The notes beneath the pieces are model-generated. The model was given only the letters and a program-made list of their open reading frames with translations, did no database searches and was not told where the DNA came from. From assembly GCA_905221605.1 (NCBI GenBank), contig CAJNDS010000142.1, forward strand, positions 126,200-190,199: a DNA stretch of 64,000 nucleotides, in the 5' to 3' direction. The DNA is from Symbiodinium natans (Eukaryota > Sar > Dinophyceae > Suessiales > Symbiodiniaceae). Below are positions 1-10,100 of this stretch, in pieces (positions within the stretch are counted from its first letter, which is position 1; every line of letters begins with the position of its first letter). The position numbers and the translations under genes were made by a program.

Positions 1-560
1 ATGGCTTGGGGTTTTAGGGTAAAGGCTTTAGAGTCCAGGGGCATAGGGGTTTGCAGGGTTTAGTGGTCTAGAGTGCGGTTTAGGGTTGAGGATTTAGGGC
101 TTAGGGGTTAGGGTTTAGGGCTGAGGGTTTCCATCCAGCCTCTTGGCTGGTTTCAGGACAAACCTGGGAATAAAAATCACGGTTTCCCCTACTACTCCCC
201 TCTAGACTCTTTTTGGTTTAGGGTTTAGGGCTACTACCCCCCCTAAAAGTCCCCTCATAAGTAAGGCTATTTAGTATTTGGGGATGACTAAGGCCAAGTA
301 AGGTGATTTAAGGGGGAGGAACCTACGGGGGGGGGGGGGGGGGTAGTATGAAGGGGGGTAATTAGTAGGGGTAGTAGGGAAACCCATGAAAGAAGGGGTG
401 CTCTTTTTTTGGAGGTTTAACACAGGCGAAAAAGGGAGCCTAAACCCGGAACAAGGGAAGAAGGGCCTACTGTGGGTTTAGGGCTGCGGCCTAAACCCCC
501 TAAACCCTAAACCCTGAACCCTGAACCTAAACCCTGAACCCTAAACCCTAAACCCTAAAC
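1..560. repeat. degenerate TTTAGGG/CCCTAAA repeats with unassigned spacers
   Basis: Mixed telomere-like repeat variants (TTTAGGG, GTTTAGG, TTGAGGG) on the left switch to CCCTAAA at about 490-565. Between them are short spacers (about 130-230, 240-370 and 400-480) and a 20-nt G run near 330. The spacers have the C-rich/G-rich flanks and 'GGGCCTACT' ends seen in the inverted-repeat elements elsewhere, but I could not pair their ends. No coding block recognised. Confidence 0.6.
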
Positions 561-570
561 CCTAAAACCC

Positions 571-633
571 CAGCCTCGCTGGCTGCGGCCTTGCTGGCTA
601 CGACATCTTCCAGGGCCTCCAGCCAGCTCTTGG
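571..633 (-). CDS. putative exon, helical/coiled-coil
   Basis: GC-rich spacer between a left CCCTAAA array and a right TTTAGGG array. The minus strand is open and reads PKSWLEALEDVVASKAAASE, an alanine/glutamate-rich helical segment like other exons at 14.0, 15.3 and 20.6 kb. Splice junctions fall inside the repeat arrays. Function unknown; no start or stop in the block. Confidence 0.5.
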
Positions 634-1069
634 GATTTAGGGTTTAGGGTTTAGGGTTTAGGGTTTAGGGGGGATTTCGGGATTCAGGGTTGAGGGCTGA
701 GTCGGTTTAGGGTTTAGGGTTTCGGGTTTAGGGTTTAGGGTTTCGGGTTTAGGGTTTCGGGTCGATGACAAGACCCCAACTGCCAACAGGCTGCCTCTAC
801 CTAAACCCTGAACCCTAAAACACCTCAACCCCATGGCAGGTTTTGGAGCAGGGCTTCTCCTAAACTGCCAGAATGAGATCTCTCCATCGCTTTGTGCGAC
901 CCAGGCCTATGGCAACACGCGAGAATGTGAGCATATTTTGGGGTTTAGGTTCAGGGAGTTTAAGGGTTAAGGGTTTAGCGCTACGAGGGTGCCCCTGCAC
1001 CGTTCTTTGGGGGTACCCAGGTTTAGGGGTTAATTAGGGTTTATAAGCCTCTAGTTCAGCCTCAGCCCC

Positions 1070-1407
1070 CAAACGCAGCTCTCCTCTGGCTGGAGTTTCT
1101 AGGCCGAGTCAATCCCAGTTTTCCCCAGCGGCTCCTTCCGCACGCAGTTGCATTTCCGGCAGAGAGCCGAACCCGCAACGACGACCAGTCAGCGTACGGA
1201 GGCCATTCTGCGGCCACAGCCCTCGCAAACTCCACGTTGTCCTCGGGACGCGGTGTCCGCACGGTACCCAACAACGGCTGCGCTTCCCATCGGCCAGGCG
1301 CCCGTCATGCTTTCATAGAGGGTGGTGGCACGGAATACGTCTCGCATGACCCTCGAATCATCGCCGCACTTCTCAGTCAACTCGGCAAAGGGCTCGTTTA
1401 TTGGCAC
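1070..1407 (-). CDS. putative exon(s), unknown protein
   Basis: Unique GC-rich block flanked by TTTAGGG repeats. Two overlapping minus-strand frames are open. The upstream part (about 1407-1190) reads ELTEKCGDDSRVMRDVFRAT and continues to a Cys-rich stretch; the second frame takes over downstream. This could be two exons, one frameshifted exon or a decayed copy. No family recognised. Confidence 0.35.
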
Positions 1408-2027
1408 AAGGTTTAGGGTTAAGGGTTAAGGGTTTAGGGTTTAGGGTTTAGTGAAGCTTGAGATTCGAAGGGAAAGTGCACCAAAAAAGCTCGAACTGGG
1501 CACATACCCGGTGTAAGGGCTTAGGGCTTAGGGTTTAGGGTTTAGGGTTTAGGGAATGGGGTTTAGGGTTTGGGATTTAATTAGGGCTTAGGGTTTAGGG
1601 TTTAGGGTTTAGGGCTTAGGGCTTAGGGTTTAGGGTTTGGGGTCCCTCTGGGGTCCCTATACAACCCTTCAGGGACCCTTAGAAGAGTCCCTCCTTTCAT
1701 CGCCCCAAAACCCCAAACCCCAAAGCTCTCACTTTGGGCTTTTAGCATGTTTTGGGGCTCAAAAGCACGTGGGAGTTTCCGCTCATAGGGATCCCCTTTG
1801 GGGGAGCCCCTTTTTCAGGGGATTCTATTCGATTTGGGGTATAAACGGGGTACCACTACTTTGGGCAATACATACGCCTTTCCTGCCTACCAAAGTAAAA
1901 GCCCGAAGCCCTAGTCTCTAAGTGTCATAGTGGCTCCTCCTTCGTCCCTTTCAAATAAACCTTAAACCTTCAACCCTAAACCCTAAACCCTAAACCCTAA
2001 ACCCTAAACCCTAAACCCTAAACCCCC

Positions 2028-2106
2028 TTCGGCACCTTAAGGTCCGAGACGGTCGGCACTTTCGCACTGTCGGCTTTGAGTTCCAGGATCATCATCATGG
2101 TCTCGG
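2028..2106 (-). CDS. putative exon with VPT/LKAD module
   Basis: Between a left CCCTAAA array and a right poly-G plus TTTAGGG array. The minus strand reads SETMMMILELKADSAKVPTV and ends at ...CCGAAG next to GGGGTTTAGGG, a plausible donor inside the repeat. The LxLKADxxxVPT motif recurs at 2.9, 3.4, 13.3, 16.1, 16.8 and 19.8 kb, so these look like repeated exons of one protein or paralogous genes. Confidence 0.6.
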
Positions 2107-2299
2107 AAGGAGAGAGGGGGGGGGGGGGGGGCTTGTAGAGTCATTGGGGTTTAGGGTTTGGGGTTTAGGGTTTAGGGTTTAGGGCTAGGAAAAAATCGGC
2201 GAGATACCTTGAAGACAGGGTTTAGGGTTTCGGGTTTCGGGTTGAATAACCTTTGAGATGCCGTAAAGATGCCTCCATAAAGGTGCACTGAGAAGGAGC

Positions 2300-2515
2300 A
2301 CATGGCGGGGGAGGGGGAGGGGGTGCCAGGTAGGGTTTACAGTAGAGGTGCCTGTCCAGTTCCTGGTAAAAATTATGTCTACACCCCTGAAAAGTCAACA
2401 GATTGCTTCCTCAACTGCTACTCAGTGTCTTGGTTTGCTAGCGGGGACATGCTGACTTTTTTGGGTATTTCTGCGAAGTTACATACTAAGCACCTAAGCG
2501 CCATACCTTTAACCC
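2300..2515. other. unassigned unique block
   Basis: A 215-bp non-repetitive block. A 76-codon plus-strand frame is open from 2302, with a compositionally ordinary middle (PEKSTDCFLNCYSVSWFASG). Nearly all other coding signal here is on the minus strand, where this block contains stops. It could be a small plus-strand gene fragment or chance. Confidence 0.25.
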
Positions 2516-2714
2516 TGAAGCCCAAACCCTAAACCCTAAACCCTAAACCCTAAACCCTAAACCCTGAACCCTGAACCCTGAACCCTGAACCCTGAAACCC
2601 TAAATCCGAAACCCGAAACCCTAAACCCTAGCTTAAGCTCCTAAACCCTGGAAGGAATGCGGGGTCAAAGAATCAGAATCGAATGTCTGGCCTCTGGGAC
2701 GCGGATCGCTGGCA

Positions 2715-2925
2715 TCGGGGTTGCTAGGGGGATCATACTTCCCCCCCCCTATACTAACAGTCCTTAACAGCTTAACAGGGATCATACTACCCCCCCCCCC
2801 CCCTTTAGTTCAATCCCTATTAAGGACTGTTTGTATACGGGGGGAATCTACTACGCCCCCCCCCCCCCCCCCTGTTTATTTCAATCCCTGTTGAGGACTG
2901 TTTTGTATACGGGGGAACATCCTAA
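2715..2925. repeat. three-unit tandem repeat with poly-C and 'TTAAGGACTGT' hairpin arms
   Basis: Three related units, each with a C run (7-17 nt) followed by sequence like 'TTTCAATCCCTRTTRAGGACTGTTTGTATACGGGGG'. Unit ends are partly complementary (CCCCCTATAC versus GTATACGGGG), so each can fold as a hairpin. A related single copy lies at about 31086-31128. Probably a mobile or introner-like element amplified in tandem. Confidence 0.55.
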
Positions 2926-2938
2926 GTTATGCAGTTCT

Positions 2939-3026
2939 GGTGGCAGGTGCGTTGCAGGTTTTTCAGGGTCAGGAGGTCCCTGAACATGTCCGCAGTGGCC
3001 TCAGCGCCCTCTGCGGACAAAATGCT
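2939..3026 (-). CDS. putative exon with LLTLK module
   Basis: Minus strand preceded by a TTTTGTCCGCAG acceptor-like sequence. Reads AEATADMFRDLLTLKNLQRT, matching the AE-A-x-x-x-LL-x-LK pattern of the exons at 2.0 and 16.1 kb. Unlike most blocks it lacks immediate telomere-like flanks; the left neighbour is the poly-C hairpin repeat. Function unknown. Confidence 0.55.
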
Positions 3027-3239
3027 TTCAGAAACCCTGAACCCGCCTAAAGGCCACAAAGAGCAACCCAAGCAGAAATCTGGAAATTGGAGCCATGGGC
3101 CCTTCGTGTGGCCCCTTACCCTTGCTTATAGGGATCCGAAGCATGGGCCCTTATAAAACAAGGGACCCAAATCAAGGGCTCCGTGCTTCGGCTCCCCTTA
3201 AAAAACGCGCGCCTAGATCCCAACTGAATTATATTCCTT

Positions 3240-3400
3240 AAGCCCTAAGCCCTAAACCCCTAAACCCCTAAACCCCTAAACCCCTAAACCCCTAAACCCC
3301 TAAACCCCTAAACCCCTAAACCCTAAACCCCTAAACCCCTAAACCCCTAAACCCTAAACCCTAAACCCTAAACCCCTAAACCCCTAAACCCTGAACCCTA
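3240..3400. repeat. CCCCTAAA/CCCTAAA array
   Basis: About 20 units, mostly the 8-bp variant CCCCTAAA rather than the 7-bp unit. Local homogenisation of one variant suggests slippage or unequal exchange rather than telomerase addition. Confidence 0.85.
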
Positions 3401-3402
3401 AT

Positions 3403-3450
3403 CGCAGCGGGCCTGGAGCTGCTTGTTCGTGGGGACATCGGCTGCGTTCG
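3403..3450 (-). CDS. putative micro-exon with VPT module
   Basis: A 48-bp block between the CCCCTAAA array (left) and a perfect (TTTAGGG)10 array (right). The minus strand has a TTCCCTCAG acceptor and reads ANAADVPTNKQLQARC, close to AEASEVPTNLQLEAGS at 16.8 kb. Ends at ...CTGCG next to ATTAGGG. Confidence 0.55.
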
Positions 3451-3635
3451 CCTGAGGGAACTGGGTTTAGGGTTTAGGGTTTAGGGTTTAGGGTTTAGGG
3501 TTTAGGGTTTAGGGTTTAGGGTTTAGGGTTTAGGGACCCTAGACCCTAAACTGCAACCTGATACCAGCGGCTTGCTTGAGCATTCAGGCACGCAAGGTTT
3601 ATGAGGCACGATGGCCCCCTAAAACCAAGTAAATG

Positions 3636-3712
3636 CTGCAGGGCAGCTGACAAGGCTGCCCCTTTTCTACCCCTTATATACCCTATATAACCAAGGGCCC
3701 ATACTTCAGAAC
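3636..3712. mobile_element. inverted-repeat element family H, partial
   Basis: Contains '...TATATACCCTATATAACCAAGGGCCCATACTTCAGAACC', shared with fuller copies at 19312-19450 and 32232-32392. Only the right half is recognisable. It abuts the telomere-like repeats into which the LTR element inserted. Confidence 0.5.
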
Positions 3713-3772
3713 CCTAAACCCTAAACCCTAAACCCGAAACCCTCAACCCTCAACCCTCAACCCTAAACCCTA

Positions 3773-4059
3773 TGCGGAGCTGCAATTGGTATTGTTGAAA
3801 GGAGTTAGTGTTGGAAGTTGGAAGGGTTAATGAACCCGGTAATCGTATTTGGCTCAAGATGGGCTTGAACAGAAAGCCACAAGTTCAAAAAGAAATGCCT
3901 GGGTTCTTAGGGTTTGGTAAGGGTGTGGGTTCCTTCCCCCTTTCCTTCCCCCCTGGGTTGCTCTTATCCGTGTTCTTGGTTGTTTCTTGGTTCGATCTGG
4001 GAAATATAAGTTCAGGGCGATTAGGGGAGTTGATTTCCTTCCTTGGTTGTCCCCCCGTA
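3773..4059 (+). repeat. 5' LTR
   Basis: 287 bp, TG...TA ends rather than the usual TG...CA; the terminal TGCGG/CCGTA form a 4-of-5 inverted repeat. Differs from the 3' copy by A/G near 3894, a missing T near 3925 and T/C at 4050. In-frame ATGs at 3859 and 3895 lie inside the LTR, but the likely translation start (4126) is outside it. No TATA box is evident, as is usual in dinoflagellates. Confidence 0.88.
3836..3858 (+). promoter_or_regulatory. spliced-leader-like relic inside the LTR
   Basis: The 23 nt before the ATG at 3859 begin CCGGTA and end with TTTGGCTCAAG, identical to the last 11 nt of the dinoflagellate spliced leader as I remember it, with partial agreement upstream if gaps are allowed. 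The same motif is in the 3' LTR (12395-12417). Possible origins are a retroposed trans-spliced mRNA end absorbed into the LTR, or chance. Confidence 0.4.
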
Positions 4060-4071
4060 GGTTATGAGCCC
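4060..4071 (+). other. primer binding site, half-tRNA-Met type
   Basis: GGTTATGAGCCC starts exactly at the end of the 5' LTR. It is complementary to a tRNA-Met anticodon stem-loop (GGGCUCAUAACC), not to a tRNA 3' CCA end. Drosophila copia primes in this way from the 5' half of initiator tRNA-Met and has a near-identical site. This supports a copia-type element. Confidence 0.75.
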
Positions 4072-4125
4072 AAATTAGGTTCCCTGCGGTTAAGTGTTCT
4101 TTCAAGGTTTTGGGATCAAGAAGCA

Positions 4126-7100
4126 ATGCCTTCTCCGAAGCGATGGCTCCAACTTGCCTCGGATGGTGGACAAGATGGTGGAGCTGGAAATGGTGCAGCT
4201 GAGTCTCTGGGTGAAAGAGCGGTGTTGGAAGAGGTGATTCCCGACGCTGAAGAACATCTGGAAGAGGCCTTGGTTGCAGAAAGCCCCAATGTGGGTATGA
4301 ATCCCAATAGGGATATGGTTAGCAATGCTGAAGCTGAAGGACGTGCTGTTTCTGTACCGCCAAAGCCTGGTGAAAAAAGGAACTGGGATGCGACTGGTGG
4401 CATAGATCGTGAAATGGAGGTGACTGTTTTACGAGTGTTACACAAACACGGGTACCAGCCGTCGTCTTCGACTTCGGGTCGAATGGTAGACCAAGAGTCT
4501 CAGACCGATCTGATTGGAGAAGTGCTACAAGCGACCAGGAGGCCGTTGAACAAGATCAAAAAGGGTCCATCTTCGAGTTCCCAAGGTGGTGGAAGCGGTC
4601 ACAAACAGAAGGGTGCGGACGGCTTTGAAGCTGCACCTGCTGCTGAATACGCCATGGGGGAGGAGGAGATCCTACAGATGGAGGCTGAACGGTTGCGACA
4701 GCTGTCAGAAGAAGAGGACGAGATGCGACAGGTTTCTGAAAGGGACGGTTTTCGGAAAGACGAGCATCTGATCCAAGCGTGTGATGGCACAATGTGGGAA
4801 TTGCACCTCCATGAAGATGGGAGACAATATTATTACTGCCTGGATACGCACGAAACCAAGTGGACATTGCCGGTGGTAGGTGAAAAGGTGAAGAGTGACG
4901 AGGTGGTTGGGTCTCCTTTGGGCAATGAGCTGGAAATGGAGGCGGCACTGGATTCTTCATCCTCTACTCCGAAGACTGAGTCTACGAGGGCATTCCAGGG
5001 TAGTGTAAATAGTTTAGGTGAAAAAGATTTTTCCTCTACTATCAGGGATAGCGGTCCTAGGGCTGATGGTGACGCCCCGACCTCGGGTTCTCCTGATGAG
5101 GAAGGGATTCCTGGGAACCAAGCCAACATCGCTGGAGCTCAACACCTGGATCGGGAAGAAACAGAAGCGCTTTCTGAGGGTGGGGCAGCGATGGAATTGG
5201 TGGATCCAGAAGAGAAAATGCCCAATGAGGTGATCGGAACTGTGTCGGCTGCAGAAGAGCGAGTGGTGGATGTGGTACCTGTTGTTCAGGAAGGTGGTCC
5301 TGGAGATTCGGAGGATGGAGAGAAAAAGTTGTGTGTTACGACTGAGGAGGTCTCTTCGTTTGGTGCCAAGAATTCTGCCATTCAAGGGGAAAAAGAAGCT
5401 TCTGGAATAGCTGGAGACACGGATGATCTGAAAAATGAGGCCTGGAGCGCCAATGATGCGCGGGTTGATGCGCCAGATATTACCTGGAGTGCGAAGGAAG
5501 CACGGGTTGAGGTGCATGTGGTGGTACGTTCCACGGGCGACTGCAACAATGGGGCGCAGGTCTCCGCAGCAGCTGATGATGGAGGTTCACAGGTGGACGC
5601 ACTGGTGCAACCTGAAGTTAGCAGCGAGGAACGAAATGACAAGGGCTACACCGGAGCCAATGAGGCAGCTGTGGTCAATGATGGTGGAAATTCTCCTTTG
5701 GAGGCCATGGAACCAAAGGAGCCTGCGGTGGAAGAAAGCGTGCCTGCCGTGGATGATCGACTCAATTGCCCTGCAGTGGAAGAAGATTTGCCTGCTGCAG
5801 AAGGTGAGACAAAGGACTCCAATGATGGGTCCACTCCCATGAAGGGAGAAGCGTTGCCGTCTGGAAGTTCACCGGAAGTCGACACCGAGCGAACTACAGC
5901 AGATGAGGCAAAGCCGTTGGCGGAGAAAAAGGGAGGTCCTGAAATCCAGGAGCACAAAAAAGATGAGCTTGTGGGACTCGTGGAGCAGGACGAGCAGTGT
6001 GACCCAAAGGTGAAGACAAAGGATGCGCCAGGAGCCGATGATACAGAGATGGTTTCTGAAGAGCGTGTAAAGAAAGTGCCCCGAGCGGGAGCCTTGGAGT
6101 CACCTGGGCCACATTGCTATCAAGAGGGAGATGAGATCATGGGTCTAGTGCGCTGCATCAATGGGTATGGAGCCTTTTTGGACCATGGGGATATGAATGT
6201 ATTGATTCCTGCAGAAGGGAACAATGCATATCAGTTCAAGTTTGGTGATACTGTCAATGGAACAGTGAAACGAGTGGAAGATGATGGTACCATAATCTTG
6301 GACACCTTTCTGGTTTTGGAAGAGGACGTGGAGGACTCTTCTTCGACGCTGCGGAAGTGGAAACCCAGCGGCTGGAGTACGTGGTGGACGGATTCATGGT
6401 ATGCTGGTCAATGGTACCAAGATTCCAACGGTCAATGGGACTGGAAACAGGAGGAAGAGCAATCCGATGAAGAGCTTGTGGTACAGGAGTTGTCTTCTGA
6501 AGAACGAAAAGAAAGGCAACTTTATGGAGAAAAGATCTACAAAGCTCTTCTGGAGAATGGAAATGAAGAGGAAGCCTATGTTGGCAAAATTACTGGGATG
6601 CTGTTAGGTCGGCCGATGGAAGATTTACAGGAGTGTGTTGCGGATCAGGCATTCCTCAATGTGGAAGCTCGGCGCGCGTATGGCATCTTGCAAAATGATG
6701 GTTGGAAGCCTGATGGTACAGAAAGCACAGGCTTGGGGAAGTTAACCACTTTTTCCCGAACACAGTACCACAACGCGCTCTTCGAACTGGCACGTAGGAA
6801 AAGGAGATTTTCTCGACCAGTTGTGGGTGATGCGGTGGCAACGGTGCTGAATCAAGGGGAAGATGAGTTTTGGAACGCGCTTTGGTTGGACACCAAGCTA
6901 TTTTTGCAGGAGCTTGATGGTGCAGTGCAATCCATGAGCAAAAGGGAGAACAAGCCAATGGAAGCCTACATGGATCCTGACCAGTACAAAAAGGCTTACA
7001 TGACACCAAAGACGGTGTTGTCACCTGGTTACAGCAAGCTGTGCAGGTTCTTCAATAAGGGAAGGTGTCGCAATGGCGATGGGTGTCCCTATGAGCATCG

Positions 7101-10100
7101 TCGGTACGGTGAAGGTTGGCCAGAAGGGGGGTCAACTGATCCAAAGAATAGCCAAGAAGCTGATGATGAGGACGGGAACATCGGTGACCCTCCCACAGAG
7201 GAAGGTACAGTGGATGAGGCACAGCAGGAGCGGGAGGATTTAGCCTTCCGGGCCAAGTACAATTTTGGCAAAGGTGCATCAAAGGGTGAGCCTACGTCGG
7301 GTGAGCCAAAAGGTCGTCTGTGTCTGTATTACAATCAAGGTGGTTGTAAATATGGGACTACATGCAGGTATCTTCACAACGATGACATAGCATTGGAAGG
7401 GACTTGGGAGCCCGGCAAAGCTTGGGACAATGCTTCCAGGAAGTCACTAAGGGACGCAGGGTTCCACCATTGCTGTTTCGATTATTACCTCAGAGGACGT
7501 TGCCGGAAAGGGTTAAATTTCTGCAAGTACTCCCATGACGAGATGTCAGAGGAGCGGCTGTCGCTCCTGAAACACTTGGTACAGGTGGCCAATCAGGTCC
7601 GGTTTGAAAAAGAGAGAGGATGGGAGCTTACGGATAGAAGCACTTTTCAGCCACCTGCGAGTGGGGGAGCTGAATCTTCCTCATCCTCGGCACCAAAAGC
7701 GCTGCAAATGACCAATGTGTCACAAAAAGATGGTGAAAAAGGTATTCTGGATGAAGTAGAAGCTGATGAGCAAAAGAATTCGGTGGCTGCATCCACTAGT
7801 ACTCAGCTTCACAATCCGGAGGAGCCGATTGAAAATTGGATGGCTCGCAACGCACACCTGTGGGTGTATACCCCTCATGTAAGTGAGGTGATGATTACGC
7901 TTGGTGTGACCAATGTGTCGGACTTGCAAGAGTTCATCTTTGTGGAAGATTTGGTTGACAAAGGGATCAACAAAGTGACCGCATGCAAAATTCTGCAATT
8001 GGTGGGTGAGGTCCGATATCGACCGGGAGGACCGGAAAAGGCAGTTCCTTCTGATGCATCTGTACGGGTACAACAATCTTCTGGGAACAAAGGGACTGGA
8101 AGAGCGGCGGTGCGAACCCTCACTCAGGTGCGTGAAGCTGAAGACTCCGGTGCAAAAACTATGCCGAGAGGTTCCTATCGGGAGCTTTTTGATAAGGTCA
8201 GGTACCGTGATGGTTGGACGCTTGCGCAGAGGTCTCCGTTGTGCGTACAGAAGCTGCGGTTGGTGGGAGTTGGAATGCCGCCGGTGAATCCACCAACGAA
8301 AAAGTATCGGTCAAGATCAAACCCTGTAAGAAGGGGAAGGCCCTTGCTGGACAAAAAACAGGTGCGACAGGTGCCACGATCTCGGTCACAACGACGAGTG
8401 CAACTGGCGGAAGTGGTGGAAAAACCGAAGCCACTGGAGCCGGTGAAACCTCGTGGTGGTTTGTCGTATCCATTCAGCAGAGCGTGGGCAGATGTGGTGG
8501 ATGATGATGACCAGGCGGAGGCTTTGGTCTCGTATGCCGCTTCCTCAAGCGATTCAAGCGAGGAGGAGACCAATGCGGTACAACGCCTGAAGGAACTCTT
8601 TTTGCAAGAAAGGGATTCGTGGAGAACTGCGAGTCGTGGCAATGTTCCACAAAGTGGTTCTTCAGGCTCCAATGATGGGCCGAAAAAATCGGTTCACCTT
8701 GGCGAAGGGCGCGACAAAGCGTCGCGGGGGGAGACCCGCCAAGAAGTGACTTCACAAGCTTTTTCGCTACCACAACCTTCTCGTCGAGCTGAACGGTCTC
8801 AAAAAAGAACAAGGGATGGTTCAGTTATGGTTGGTTCGCTGGCGGTGGGCTCCACGGATGAGGTTTTACCTGGGCAAGGTGCTGCTGGACAGGTGAATGT
8901 CTCTGAAAGCGCTCAAGTTCTTCCTGGGCATGAAGTGGCTGGACAGGAGACGGCGCCGGAAGGAGCAGTACAGATTTCTGGCGAGGAGACCGACCAAAAA
9001 GAAGGAGAAGGCGGGAGCAATGATCTCCGTGGTAATGATGCGAAGATGTTGGATGGTGGTCCGGTGAGGAGTGACCTTCAGCAATTGCTGGTGAAAGGCC
9101 TTCTGACTCGAATTTATTGGAAGGTTGCAGTTGGCAAGTTGCCAATGGGGCAAAGAGATTGCCAAAAAGGGTCCAATAAGATGGATCGAAATTTGGTTAT
9201 TAGCATGTCATCCGAGGGTGCAAGCGAACAGGATGAGAACCTGGCACTGGAGGACGATGCTGATCAGTCAATGGGAGACGGTGCAATGGTTATGGTGTAT
9301 GATCCAGGAACGCTGATCCAGTCGCCAACAACTGATTGGGTTATGCGTCGCGGTCTGACCGATCGTACCGTCTGGCCAGCAATGGCGCACCTGGCACAGA
9401 GGATATGTGCTGAAATGGTTCAAGTGGATGAAATGAATGCCCAGCTAGGGACTGGGACACTCCTTTTTCAAAGGAGAGATCAAGGATATTATACTGACCT
9501 GCATCATTCGTTCCATGACAACCCGTGCTTGCCGGCGGTGGGGAATTACCCTCTTTCGGTGATGGGTGCCTTGTTGTCTCCTGGTCTGGAAGGGGAATTC
9601 AAGAATACGGACAAGTTTGGTACTGCTATGGAGGCAATTGCCTATGATTGGAGCCGCAGTCCAGGCATGGAAGTTCATATTGAACTTATGGCGAGGGTAG
9701 CCAAAATGGTTCACCCATTCCTGAATCTGGGAGCACAAGGGTCGGTGATGGTTTCAGAATTTCTCTGGCAGCGCGGGAGGGCTCGGTTGATGGAGTTTCT
9801 TCAAGCGGCGACTTGTGCGGACCAATTGGAGGCTCTCTGGAGAAGGATGGACGACGATGCGGATGAGGAGGTGGATCCTTCGACAGCGACGCTGGAAGTT
9901 CTTGGACTAGAGGATGCGGTGCTTGATCAAGGGAACAATGAATCCCTTATTCCCATTGAAGATGCTGGAGGTGAGACAAGCGGTGACACTGGAGGGAAGG
10001 GCAAAGCGCCAGAAGTTTCTCCGGAAGAGGAGAAATCCAGTGGGTCACCCAGACTGGCGGACACAAGGATTTTCTTGTGGTCAGTGTACTCCCGCGTGGC

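Noticed and set aside
3808-4125. Start of the giant ORF within the LTR (GTG 3808 or ATG 3859/3895)
   Set aside because: The frame is open there only because the LTR lacks stops; the ATG at 4126 after the primer site is the simplest start for a genomic RNA beginning inside the LTR, though an LTR start cannot be excluded.
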